NCBI RefSeq assembly: GCF_001583695.1
Contig: NZ_LOBC01000082.1
Coordinates: forward strand, 124,001-188,000
Direction: 5' to 3'
DNA from: Bacillus wiedmannii
Lineage (GTDB): Bacteria; Bacillota; Bacilli; Bacillales; Bacillaceae_G
Length of the DNA: 64,000 nt
Below the pieces are notes generated by a model, which saw nothing but the letters and a program-made list of their open reading frames with translations, searched no databases and had not been told where the DNA came from. How positions within the stretch are numbered: the first letter of the stretch is position 1; the number at the start of each line of letters is the position of its first letter. The translations under genes and the position numbers were made by a program. Positions 34,719 through 43,122 of this stretch are shown piece after piece.

Positions 34719-35165
34719 TTATTTTTCATATTTCCCAATCTTTTTTAATAGAGCAAGTAATTCATCCTTTTCCTCTTTCGTTAACATTTCAAAAGACTGA
34801 TGTATAACTTGCTCATGCCCTGGAAAAATAGAAGCAATAAAGCTCTCTCCAGATTCAGTTAGTTGTGCATAAATAACACGTCTGTCATTCGGGCACGGAA
34901 TTCTCTTTACTAGCCCCTTTTTCTCTAGCTTATCTACAACATATGTAATGCTGCCACTAGCTATTAAAATACGCTCACCAATTTGCTGAAGTGGTTGACC
35001 GCCTTTATGATATAACAGTTCTAATACAGCAAATTCAGTTGGATTTAACCCGTTACTTTGTATAGATTTATTTGTAGTATCCATAACAGATCGATGTACA
35101 CGAGATAATGCAATAAATACTTTTAAAGATTGAGAAATATCTTCTCGTTCATTATTTGATGTCAT
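34719..35165 (-). CDS. MarR family transcriptional regulator
   Basis: 148 residues. Winged helix: LNPTEFAVLELLYHKGGQPLQQIGERILIASGSITYVVDKLEKKGLVKRIPCPNDRRVIYAQLTESG, where the DRR-wing is the family hallmark. It is flanked by dimerisation helices. The single Cys in the wing (IPCPNDRR) is an interesting position for redox sensing but is unproved. RBS GAAGGG. No obvious target operon is adjacent. Divergent from the kinase gene at 35360. Confidence 0.9.
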   Translation of the reverse strand: MTSNNEREDISQSLKVFIALSRVHRSVMDTTNKSIQSNGLNPTEFAVLELLYHKGGQPLQQIGERILIASGSITYVVDKLEKKGLVKRIPCPNDRRVIYAQLTESGESFIASIFPGHEQVIHQSFEMLTKEEKDELLALLKKIGKYEK

Positions 35166-35359
35166 ACAACTTTCAACCCTTCACTTAAATTCTCAGTAAT
35201 AAAAAGAAAAAACAACTTAGTACTTCATGTAAATTCCGAATGAGTATTCACTCATTCATTTCCTCTCCCCAAATATATTATGAATGATTCTTGAATAAAA
35301 ACATGACAATTTTAACATAGTTTATATATAATGATAATAAAAAAGAAGGAGTACCAAAT

Positions 35360-36856
35360 TTGAAAGTCAAATTCCACAGCATAGTTTTATATATGGTGCT
35401 TGTTATCCTACCAACGATAGGAATTGGTGCTACATTTTATTCATATCATTCGTATAAAATGAAGCAGGAAAACAAACTATCTGCTCACACGGTTCTCTTT
35501 TTATATAGAGACTATTTAGATCATCACCTTGGTGAAGCAATTTCCGCATTAGAAATGCTCTCAAAGGTCGTAGGAACCGAGACTGGAAATATAAATGGAG
35601 TTAAACAAATTGTACATGATACAGATGGAAACGATACACGTTTTTCTGGTTTATATTACGCTACATCAGAAGGCATCATTACAATCGCATCCGAAGGCGA
35701 CCGACCACCTGTTGATGTCTCAGATCGCAAATATATTCAAGACGTATTGCAAACGAAGAAAACAACTGTATCATCAGCCATTACAGATCGTGTTCTTGGA
35801 CATCAAGCTATTATGATTGCTTCTCCCATTTTCAATAAACAGAAGGAAATCTCAGGCTTATTGTTAGCAAGTTTACGCTTTGACTACATTTCAGCATCTT
35901 TAAATGCCATTAAGCCACAATATCATTTTGAAGTAACTGATAAACATGATGTAGTTTTTCTCACCGATGATAATAACGAAACAAGTGATGCGCATTCTAA
36001 TATGCTTACTACCCCACTCCAAAGATTAAATTGGAAGGTCTCTGTTTCTCCATTGCCTATCCATCAAAAAACTTTATATCAGTGGGTTGCAATAGAGTGT
36101 ATAGCTACTTTATTTTTAATGTCTATTTTATTTTTACTTGCTCAATATATGTTGTTAAAACGTCAAACAAAACTGGAAAGACAACAAAATGAACTACAAA
36201 AAATTGAATTAGTTGGAACTTTTGCAGCTAGTACAGCCCACGAAATCCGTAATCCTCTTACCGGAATTAAAGGGCTCGTCGCTCTATTAAAAGAGAAATA
36301 TAAAGATGAACAAGATCAGTTTTATTTTTCCGTCATCGAACAAGAAATAGAACGGATTAATGAAATTGTAAGCGAATTTCTTATTCTTGGAAAGCCAACT
36401 GCTATCATTGAACAAACATATGATGTGAGAACCATTCTAAATGAGGTAGCATTAATTATTCAATCTGAGGCGAATCTACATAACATTGTATTCCATTTAC
36501 ATTTGCCAGACCATTCTGTTCATATCCGTTGCTCAAAAGACCATATGAAACAAGTGGTTTTAAACATTACAAAAAATGCAATTGAAGCCATGAATTCTGG
36601 TGACACACTGATCATTTCCGTAACAAACAATGAAACACACGCACAATTGCAAATTACAGATACTGGAAAAGGTATTCCAAAACATATTCAAAAACACCTC
36701 TTTCATCCGTTCTTTACTAATAAAGATACTGGAACCGGTCTTGGACTTGTCATATGTAAACGAATTGTAGAGATGTACAATGGGCATATTTTTATTGACA
36801 GTATAGAAAACGAAGGAACGACAGTTCATATCGAAATTCCGTTACACCTAGTATAA
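35360..36856 (+). CDS. Sensor histidine kinase with extracytoplasmic Cache-type domain
   Basis: 498 residues, TTG start with AAGGAG upstream. Helix 1 (about residues 9-27) and a second at about 240-262 enclose a roughly 210-residue extracellular Cache-like domain (FSGLYYATSEGIITIASEG, SDRKYIQDVLQTKKTTVSSAI, IMIASPIFN). The kinase core has H-box FAASTAHEIRNPLTGIKG, N-box LNITKNAIEAMNSGD, DTGKGIP and GTGLGLVICKRIV. There is no receiver neighbour, consistent with an orphan phosphorelay kinase. A Spo0E-type phosphatase gene lies convergently 30 bp away. Confidence 0.88.
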   Translation: MKVKFHSIVLYMVLVILPTIGIGATFYSYHSYKMKQENKLSAHTVLFLYRDYLDHHLGEAISALEMLSKVVGTETGNINGVKQIVHDTDGNDTRFSGLYYATSEGIITIASEGDRPPVDVSDRKYIQDVLQTKKTTVSSAITDRVLGHQAIMIASPIFNKQKEISGLLLASLRFDYISASLNAIKPQYHFEVTDKHDVVFLTDDNNETSDAHSNMLTTPLQRLNWKVSVSPLPIHQKTLYQWVAIECIATLFLMSILFLLAQYMLLKRQTKLERQQNELQKIELVGTFAASTAHEIRNPLTGIKGLVALLKEKYKDEQDQFYFSVIEQEIERINEIVSEFLILGKPTAIIEQTYDVRTILNEVALIIQSEANLHNIVFHLHLPDHSVHIRCSKDHMKQVVLNITKNAIEAMNSGDTLIISVTNNETHAQLQITDTGKGIPKHIQKHLFHPFFTNKDTGTGLGLVICKRIVEMYNGHIFIDSIENEGTTVHIEIPLHLV

Positions 36857-36886
36857 TTATCCTTATCCCAAAAGGGTAATTATACT
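36851..36886. terminator. Weak bidirectional hairpin
   Basis: GTATAATTA-CC/GGTAATTATAC arms with a 12-base loop, between kinase and Spo0E-like genes. The flanks are T-rich but not a clean run. Confidence 0.5.
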
Positions 36887-37167
36887 TATTTCATAAAACC
36901 AGCCACAAGCATTCGCCAAAAATTACTTGATTTCCCTTCATATCCAATTTGAAAAATAGGTACCTTTATAATTGATAACCATTTTGGTGTTTGTTTTTCT
37001 TTATAACGCTGGTACTGTAAAATAAGCTTGTCCAATTCTTGACTCACTTGAATTGTCTCCATACTATTTAACCCACTTGTTAAACCTAATTGAATCATTT
37101 CTTCACGTTTCATATGAATATCACGTGAAAGCTTTTCTAATGTGTACTTCCTTTTTACAGTAAACAT
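36886..37167 (-). CDS. Spo0E family aspartyl-phosphate phosphatase
   Basis: 93 residues. The Spo0E signature appears as IHMKREEMIQLGLTSG followed by VSQELDKLILQYQ (the SQELD motif). These proteins dephosphorylate Spo0A~P and so delay sporulation. The C-terminal 35 residues (WLSIIKVPIFQIGYEGKSSN...) are a longer tail than in small family members. The start has GGGGGAT upstream. Convergent with a kinase of the type that drives the same phosphorelay. Confidence 0.8.
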   Translation of the reverse strand: MFTVKRKYTLEKLSRDIHMKREEMIQLGLTSGLNSMETIQVSQELDKLILQYQRYKEKQTPKWLSIIKVPIFQIGYEGKSSNFWRMLVAGFMK

Positions 37168-37557
37168 TCATATCCCCCTTATTATACTTCCATGCTCTCA
37201 ACTTTACTTCTCCATTGGCCTTTTAACTACTTAATCATATTTGAAGAATCAGAAAATTTAACATTTTCTCCCTGTAATTTACAAATCTTTACCCTCACTT
37301 TGAGAATTATTACAAATTATTCTATCTTTGTAAATACATTCGCAATAATAGACATTTTTTTCATCTTCTTTTTTTACAAATACCAATTAAATAGCGGATT
37401 CTCTATTTTCCATATACTTTTCTTCGACATTTTTTGTTTAATTTTTATAAAAACGCAAAACATAATGATGATTGATAAAGTGAAATTTAATCATTGGGGA
37501 TTTTGTCCTTCCTCACTGCTCGCAAATAGCGGGATAAAATAGAAAGGAAATATTTAT
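37168..37557. other. Noncoding stretch upstream of the deacetylase gene
   Basis: 390 bp of AT-rich sequence. A 116-codon plus-strand frame exists but it lacks a ribosome site and its translation is a run of Phe/Ile/Leu. The only structure seen is the repeat copy at 37477-37540 next to the deacetylase start. Confidence 0.5.
37477..37540 (+). repeat. Copy B of the dispersed intergenic repeat (longest copy)
   Basis: Starts AAAGTGAAATTTAATCA and ends CACTGCTCGCAAATAGCGGG-ATAAAAT. The last 25 bases are shared with copies A and C. It lies directly before the ribosome site of the deacetylase gene. Confidence 0.6.
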
Positions 37558-38328
37558 ATGCGCAAATATACGATTGCATTGCTTATATTTACTATGTTCT
37601 TACCATCCTTCTTGTTTCCTGTTCAAGCAAAGGCCCATACAAACAAAGTCGCTATTGTCATTGATGACTTTGGCAATAATATGAAGGGGACTGATAAAAT
37701 GTTATCACTTCCTATTCCACTGACTGTTGCCGTTATGCCTTTTCTCCCTTCCACAAAGGAAGATGCGATAGCGGCTCATAAGAAGGGACACGAAGTTATT
37801 ATACATATGCCAATGGAACCTATTAAAGGTAAAAAAGAATGGCTTGGACCAAAAGCAATTACAACTGATTTAAGCGACGAAGAAATAAATAACCGACTCG
37901 AACAAGCGATTCAAGAAGTACCGCATGCAATTGGCATGAACAATCATATGGGATCAAAAGTGACCGCGGACGAAAGAATTGTACGACTTATACTTGCAGC
38001 TTGTAAAAAACACGGTTTATTTTATTTAGATAGCAAAACAAATCCTAAGAGTGTTGTCCCAAAAATCGGGAAAGAATTAGGAGTGCCTATTATTGAAAAT
38101 CAATTATTTTTTGATGATGTGTATACAGCGGCACATATTTCAAAACAAGCCCAATTACTTATTAAAAAACTTCAAGAAAAACCGATTATGGTAGCTATTG
38201 GACACGTTGGACCTCCAGGTGAAATTACATCACGTGTTATAGAAACTTCTATTCCTAAAATTCGCGAACATGCAGATTTTATTTTTTTATCTGATTTAGT
38301 ATTATCTCCACCTCCTGTTTCAAAATAA
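37558..38328 (+). CDS. Divergent polysaccharide deacetylase family protein (YibQ-like), secreted
   Basis: 256 residues. Residues 1-25 are a signal peptide (MRKYTIALLIFTMFLPSFLF... ending VQAKA). The catalytic-type fold follows: VAIVIDDFGNNMKGTDKML (DDFG motif), VAVMPFLPSTKEDAIAAHKKGHEVIIHMPMEP, MNNHMGSKVTADERI, and VAIGHVGPPGEI. This is the divergent polysaccharide deacetylase family (DUF610). Its role in Bacillus is unknown; a cell-wall or EPS deacetylase is likely. RBS AAAGGAAA. Confidence 0.88.
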   Translation: MRKYTIALLIFTMFLPSFLFPVQAKAHTNKVAIVIDDFGNNMKGTDKMLSLPIPLTVAVMPFLPSTKEDAIAAHKKGHEVIIHMPMEPIKGKKEWLGPKAITTDLSDEEINNRLEQAIQEVPHAIGMNNHMGSKVTADERIVRLILAACKKHGLFYLDSKTNPKSVVPKIGKELGVPIIENQLFFDDVYTAAHISKQAQLLIKKLQEKPIMVAIGHVGPPGEITSRVIETSIPKIREHADFIFLSDLVLSPPPVSK

Positions 38329-38348
38329 GATTCATTACTCGCACTAAA

Positions 38349-38385
38349 AAAGGTACCAATCTGCATATAGCAAATTGGTACCTTT
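38349..38385. terminator. Bidirectional terminator
   Basis: 12-bp perfect arms AAAGGTACCAAT/ATTGGTACCTTT with a 13-base loop and A/T flanks. Confidence 0.8.
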
Positions 38386-38395
38386 CCTTTTCACC

Positions 38396-39019
38396 TTAAA
38401 TATAATCTACATGACTCACCCTGAATCCTTTTTTCTCTATTTTTTCAATTAATTGCTTTAATCTTTTTTCATTTAACTCATCTGCTATATTTACGATAAC
38501 GCGGCGAATATATTGATCACCGTTATCTAGCGTAAATAATCCACCGATATTAAATGCTTTCAACAATGTCCCAAGTTCTTTAATCGTTCCCTTACAATCT
38601 TGTGTTGCAATTGTTAATATATAACCACCCGTCCGCATACCGAATGAATCTTCGATAACATCAAATATATTGGAATGCGTTAAGATACCGACAAATTCAT
38701 TATAGTCATTTAGCACAGCTAAAAATGGAAGTCGACGAATAACATAAAATGCTCTAAAAAAAGAATCCTTTTCAAAAATAAATGCAGAGGAATCTCCCAG
38801 CATATGTTCCGTACTTAATTTCTCTAATCCGCTATTACACTTCTTTTCTAAAAGATCTACTTTATAAATAATCCCTATGAATTTCTTTTCATCTTCTGCT
38901 AATACAGGGATTGCTCGAAATCCCGTTTCATTCATAATGTGCAAAGCCTCTTCACCTGAATCGTTCATTTTGCAAAATGTTACTTGCTGTTTTGGCAGAA
39001 AATGATATTTAACTCGCAA
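38396..39019 (-). CDS. CBS domain protein with ACT-like C-terminus (AcuB-like)
   Basis: 207 residues from a TTG at 39019, with AAGGAGGAA 8 bases upstream; the ATG further up has no site. Two CBS motifs: EALHIMNETGFRAIPVLAEDEKKFIGIIYKVDL and RAFYVIRRLPFLAVLNDYNEFVGILTHSNIFDV. The C-terminal part (RTGGYILTIATQDCKGTIKEL) looks like an ACT domain. Such proteins sense adenosine nucleotides. AcuB affects acetoin use in Bacillus, but context here does not show that. Lone gene. Confidence 0.82.
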   Translation of the reverse strand: MRVKYHFLPKQQVTFCKMNDSGEEALHIMNETGFRAIPVLAEDEKKFIGIIYKVDLLEKKCNSGLEKLSTEHMLGDSSAFIFEKDSFFRAFYVIRRLPFLAVLNDYNEFVGILTHSNIFDVIEDSFGMRTGGYILTIATQDCKGTIKELGTLLKAFNIGGLFTLDNGDQYIRRVIVNIADELNEKRLKQLIEKIEKKGFRVSHVDYI

Positions 39020-39143
39020 AATATGTTCCTCCTTACATGTCAACATGTAATCTATATATAATAAGGAGACCTATATTTTATGAGTGAAATTATTTTTAAA
39101 ACGCTTTCATTTTTTATTGACTTGTAACGACATCACAAACATT

Positions 39144-39773
39144 TTATATAACAGAGCTCTTTGCACCTTTTATCATTAACAACTTTACATGGTAATTCAT
39201 TAAATATTCTATACCCTCTAGCCATTTTTTCGCTTCTTCTGGAGTTTTCCCCCACACAATCATGCCATAATTATGAACAAGAACTACTCCTCCACCTTCA
39301 ATAAAATTCGGTACATTACTTTCTAATAAATCAGCAAATTTCTTCTCATCTTCTACAATGGGAATTGTCATTTCTGTTATACCTTCTTTTCCAAAAACAC
39401 GTTCCACGCTACGTTTATCGAATGTTACTTCTCCTTCTTCTCCATATAACTCTGATATTAAATGGCTATCTACAGTCTGCACTTGTAAAATACATTCTGC
39501 ACTACTTTTTTTATAAATATCCGCATGCATAAACGATTCTGCAGCTGGTTTTTCTTCATTTTCAAATACTGGCTCACACATACAATTAACAACAATAAAG
39601 TCTTCTTCTGAAAATAACCCTTTATCTCTTCCCTCAACGTTTATTAAAAAAGTTAACGGCTCTTTTGACGTACAGAGTGATAAACTAATTTTTGTACCAT
39701 AAAACCAATCACGAAGTGCCAATTCAGATTTCACATCTTTTAATTCATTCCATTTCTTTAGAAAAAATAACAT
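39144..39773 (-). CDS. Class II aldolase-like protein resembling MtnB, metal ligands lost
   Basis: 209 residues, with GGGGGTGA before ATG. The fold and order of segments follow methylthioribulose-1-phosphate dehydratase (MtnB): LRDWFYGTKISLSLCTSKEPLTFLIN, AESFMHADIYKK, CILQVQTVDSHLI, VVLVHNYGMIVWGKT. In MtnB the corresponding pieces carry HTH, an HVH strand and NHG, with two zinc-ligand His in HTH and one in NHG. Here they read HAD, QVQ and NYG, and the SGN substrate loop is altered too. It is therefore probably not a zinc-dependent dehydratase. Lone gene; function unknown. Confidence 0.7.
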   Translation of the reverse strand: MLFFLKKWNELKDVKSELALRDWFYGTKISLSLCTSKEPLTFLINVEGRDKGLFSEEDFIVVNCMCEPVFENEEKPAAESFMHADIYKKSSAECILQVQTVDSHLISELYGEEGEVTFDKRSVERVFGKEGITEMTIPIVEDEKKFADLLESNVPNFIEGGGVVLVHNYGMIVWGKTPEEAKKWLEGIEYLMNYHVKLLMIKGAKSSVI

Positions 39774-39972
39774 TTCGTCACCCCCGGCATAATATTTATA
39801 TAATGTTCGAATCCTTTCTATGTAAAAGGAGTATTTTTTGATTATTCTAAAAATTTAATTGAATTATCACATGAGAACGCCTTTTTGTCAATATAGTTTC
39901 ACAGCTCTTCTTTAAAATGGGCCATTCATATATCTATACTTCTGTCTATTACCTATTTCATTTTGTACATAA

Positions 39973-40013
39973 AAAATACGTTATTCTTTTTAAATCAAAG
40001 AATAACGTATTTT
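39973..40013. terminator. Terminator after the LRR surface-protein gene
   Basis: 17-bp perfect arms AAAATACGTTATTCTTT and its complement with a seven-base loop; T-rich on both sides. Confidence 0.88.
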
Positions 40014-40021
40014 CTCATCTT

Positions 40022-41897
40022 TTATTTCTTTATTGCGTTATATAAAAACTGTGCATATTGTTCACGTGTTACGAAATCATCACCTAAAAAGTTTCCTTTT
40101 CCATCACCTTTTGATATATTATTATCCGCTAAAGCTTTCACATAGCCTTCTGACCAATGACCCTTTGGTACATCTTTAAACTCTATTACTTCTTCAGCTA
40201 CTTTTTCATTTACAACCTTTTGAATCACAGAACCAGTGAAGAAAATACCTGTATCATTAAATGGATCTTTCACTCCAAATTCATATACTTTCTCACCTGG
40301 TGTACTCCATTTCACTACACCATTACTATGCGTACCACCATCACTCTTCAGACGGATTTTTGTAGATACCTCACCGTCTTTTTCGTATATAGGTACTTTT
40401 ACTTCTGTATCCTCTAGAAAGACTTTTTGGTTTTGAACATTAATATAAGCTTTCTTACTTAGTTCTATTACTGGTCTAACATCGCGGATTTCATTTGCAA
40501 CAAAACTTAAATATACTAACTTATTCAACTTACTAACTGGCGATAAGTCTGAAATATAATTTGCTTCTAAATCAAGTTTTTGTAAGTTTACTTGATTTGA
40601 TAATGGAGTAATATCCTTTAACTCATTATTAGGTAAATCTAATTCTGTAAGCTGAGTCATTTTAGCAAGTGGTGTCACATCTTCAATTTGATTTTTCCCG
40701 ATAAATAATTTATTTAATTGCTTCATTTGATCAATACCCGATAAATCTTTAACTTTATTACGAGTTAATACTAAGTCTTTTAAAGGTAATGAATATAAAG
40801 GTTTAATATCTTCAATTTGATTACCTGCTAAAGTTAAGTATGTTACATTTTTCAACGCGCTTAATGGAGCAACATTCGTAATTTTATTATTTGCTAAATT
40901 CAAGTAATCTAGTTGTTCCATTTTCGCTAATGCTGTTACGTCTTCTATTTGGTTGCCTGATAGATATAAACTTTTTACATTTTTCATTTCAATGAGTGGT
41001 GCAACGTTTGTAATTTTATTATTACTCAAATCAAGAGATGCTAAATTATCCATCTTAACAAGTGGTGTTACATCTGAAAATTCATTACCACGTAAAGCTA
41101 AATGATTTAATTGTTTTAAATTCGCAAAGAACGACGGATCTGTTATCTTCGCATTCGCAACTGTTAAAGATTTTAAATTTGGCATATATTTTAATGCACT
41201 ATAATCAAGAATCTCATTCGTGTTTAAAAACAAGTCCTTTACTTGTAATAACTCCTCTTTCGTAATTGGTGTATTTAAATCTTTTCTATTAAATACTTTT
41301 TTATTAACAAGTTCTCTTAATTTGTTATCTGTTATCATATTTTGACTTTCAACTGGATGATCCGTTTCCGTATTGCCTGAATTAGAGTTATCATCTGGTT
41401 TCTCTGTTTCTTTGTCACCTACAATTGGATCTTTAATTTCAAATTGAACTTGATATTTGTGATCATATCCGATGGCCGGAATAAGTATATGCATATTATG
41501 CTTCTTCTCAAACTCACCAATTTCAAATTGGACTACTTTCGTTCCATTTTTCCTCTTATCTTCTGATAAAACTTTCACATCTTGAAATACACCAGGTTGG
41601 TTTTTATCCTCTATTCTAAGATATTGAAAATAATCGCTATCTTGTATTGTTACAGTAACGATTTTTTTCCCATCTTCAATTGCTACTTTAGGATTTTTTA
41701 TGTACTGAGAAACCATAGATGGCTCATCTTGTTGATCCTTATATATTTTAATCTCAGTATCGTATGTACGTTCACTAGCTGCTGCCACCGACTGGTTTGC
41801 TTCAGCTTTTAGTGCTGCTAATGCTGGAGTAGAGTATGTAGCAAATGGAATTGCTAATGTTGTGGCTACTACTAGCGCCTTAATATAACTTTTTCAA
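40022..41897 (-). pseudogene. ilsA: NEAT-LRR-SLH iron-regulated surface protein (IlsA-like), frameshifted at the start
   Basis: TTG at 41897 has AGGGGAT 7 bases upstream but hits TAA after five codons. One base fewer (or two more) in the A5 run restores MK-SYIKALVVATTLAIPFAT...ALA, a good signal peptide continuing into the open frame. Domains: NEAT-like, about 110 residues (ESQYIKNPKV-type start, SDYFQYLRIEDKN, IPAIGYDHKYQVQFEI); eleven 22-residue internalin-type leucine-rich repeats (pattern LKSLYLSGNQIEDVTAL); a beta region; and one SLH domain (FKDVPKGHWSEGYVKALADN). This fits B. cereus IlsA, which binds haem and ferritin at the surface, though only one SLH unit is present. Fur box upstream. 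The disruption could be real or a sequencing slip. Confidence 0.75.
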
Positions 41898-41931
41898 AAT
41901 AATATCCCCTATCATACATAATTTTTATAAT

Positions 41932-41946
41932 TGATAAATGTTATCA
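41932..41946 (-). promoter_or_regulatory. Fur box of the NEAT-LRR-SLH gene
   Basis: TGATAAATGTTATCA matches the 7-1-7 Fur palindrome with two mismatches. It is 35 bp upstream of the TTG start, so the gene should be iron-repressed. Confidence 0.8.
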
Positions 41947-42004
41947 ATTATCTACAAATAAATGATAATATTACATTAAGTTTATATTTCCAAAGATAAA
42001 AAAT

Positions 42005-42032
42005 AAAAAAACCCTTTAATCAAAGGGCCTTT
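42005..42032 (-). terminator. Terminator overlapping a 39-residue gene
   Basis: CCCTTT/AAAGGG arms with an adjacent run of seven T on the minus strand; the TGA of the gene lies in the loop. Confidence 0.75.
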
Positions 42033-42139
42033 TTACCTAGCGTATGAAGAATTTCACTTTTTTCTTTTTCATTAATAAAACCAATTTTTTGCAAAATATT
42101 TGCATACAATACAAGTTTATTATATATCCTTTCTGACAT
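42020..42139 (-). CDS. 39-residue protein, unknown function
   Basis: ATG at 42139 is preceded by AGAAGGGAG. The product MSERIYNKLVLYANILQKIG... is amphipathic, alpha-helical and basic at the end, with no signal or membrane helix. Its TGA falls inside its own terminator loop. It lies upstream of the NEAT-LRR-SLH gene in the same direction but is separated by that terminator. Not recognised; good site and compact terminator argue for a real gene. Confidence 0.6.
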   Translation of the reverse strand: MSERIYNKLVLYANILQKIGFINEKEKSEILHTLGKKAL

Positions 42140-42235
42140 GCTTCTCCCTTCTTTCCTTCGACCAACTTTTTTTGTATTGGTAAATTATATGAAAGAGATG
42201 AGAAAATGTGTCCACTTTTTGCATACATACAAATC

Positions 42236-42260
42236 TTTTATCCCGCTATTTGCGGACAGT
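42236..42260 (-). repeat. Copy C of the dispersed intergenic repeat
   Basis: Minus strand ACTGTCCGCAAATAGCGGG-ATAAAA, near-identical to the end of copy B. It lies next to the terminator of the phosphonate operon. Confidence 0.6.
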
Positions 42261-42263
42261 AAA

Positions 42264-42290
42264 ACTCCCACCTCAAAAACAGGTGGGAGT
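42264..42290 (-). terminator. Terminator of the phosphonate operon
   Basis: 10-bp perfect arms ACTCCCACCT/AGGTGGGAGT with a seven-base loop, followed by TTTTAC on the minus strand. Confidence 0.8.
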
Positions 42291-42299
42291 TCAATTTAT

Positions 42300-43082
42300 T
42301 TAACAAATTGTCCATTGAATATTATGCTTTTTAACTTCCTCTTCAAAACTATAGGGCATTTTCTTATCACAAATTACATGTTGAATACGTGAAAATGCTG
42401 CTATTCGGTAATTTCCTTTTACCCCTACTTTTGTATGATCACATAAAATATATGTTTTCTCCGCTAATTTCAGCATCGCTTCTGACAGTTTCGCCTTTTC
42501 TAATTCAAAACTAGAAACCCCAAAACCAGGTAATAATCCATCAATTGAAACGAATGCTTTATGAAAATGAAATTGCTGGATTACTTGCTGCGAAATAGAC
42601 CCTGACACACGTGAATGCTTTGGAGAGACTTTTCCACCAATAAATAAAACTTCACCGTGAAACATCTTTTTATTAATAGAAGAAATTAATTGTGTAGCGA
42701 CTGGAAATGAACTTGTTACAATCGTTAAATTTTTACGATGAACAAGATATGGCACCATTTGAAGTGGTGTACTTCCATCATCAATCGCAATCACATCTCC
42801 ATCTTCCACAAACGTTGCTGCTTTATACCCAATTCTCTTCTTCTCTTCTATATGCAGCATCTCTCGTTCTAACATTGGTGCCTCTATTCCAGCTCCCGGA
42901 AGTTGGACGGCTCCGCCATACACTTTCTTCAACTTCTTTTCACGATCCAATTCTTCTAAATAACGACGAATCGTCTCTGTTGATACAGCAAACTCTCTCG
43001 CTAACTCTGAAACTTTTACTTTCCCTTTAAACTCTACCTTCTCAAGAATGGTTCGCTTTCTTTCTTCACCTACTACAGACAT
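42300..43082 (-). CDS. DeoR/GlpR family transcriptional regulator of the phosphonate operon
   Basis: 260 residues. N-terminal helix-turn-helix (KVKVSELAREFAVSTETIRRYLEELDREKKLKKVYGGAV) with the DeoR signature. The C-terminal DeoRC sugar-phosphate-binding domain includes VIAIDDGSTPLQMVPYL, LTIVTSSFPVA, FIGGKVSP and YILCDHTKVGVKG. It likely responds to a phosphorylated intermediate. Last gene of the transcript that includes the AEP transporter, phnX, phnW and a saccharopine-dehydrogenase-like gene, so it probably controls that operon. Confidence 0.85.
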   Translation of the reverse strand: MSVVGEERKRTILEKVEFKGKVKVSELAREFAVSTETIRRYLEELDREKKLKKVYGGAVQLPGAGIEAPMLEREMLHIEEKKRIGYKAATFVEDGDVIAIDDGSTPLQMVPYLVHRKNLTIVTSSFPVATQLISSINKKMFHGEVLFIGGKVSPKHSRVSGSISQQVIQQFHFHKAFVSIDGLLPGFGVSSFELEKAKLSEAMLKLAEKTYILCDHTKVGVKGNYRIAAFSRIQHVICDKKMPYSFEEEVKKHNIQWTIC

Positions 43083-43122
43083 AGATTCACCCCATTGATT
43101 TCTACCTCATACACTGCCTTAC

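Noticed and set aside
37192-37542. A 116-codon plus-strand frame between the Spo0E-like and deacetylase genes
   Set aside because: No ribosome site, translation dominated by Phe, Ile and Leu from AT-rich DNA, and it runs through the dispersed repeat.
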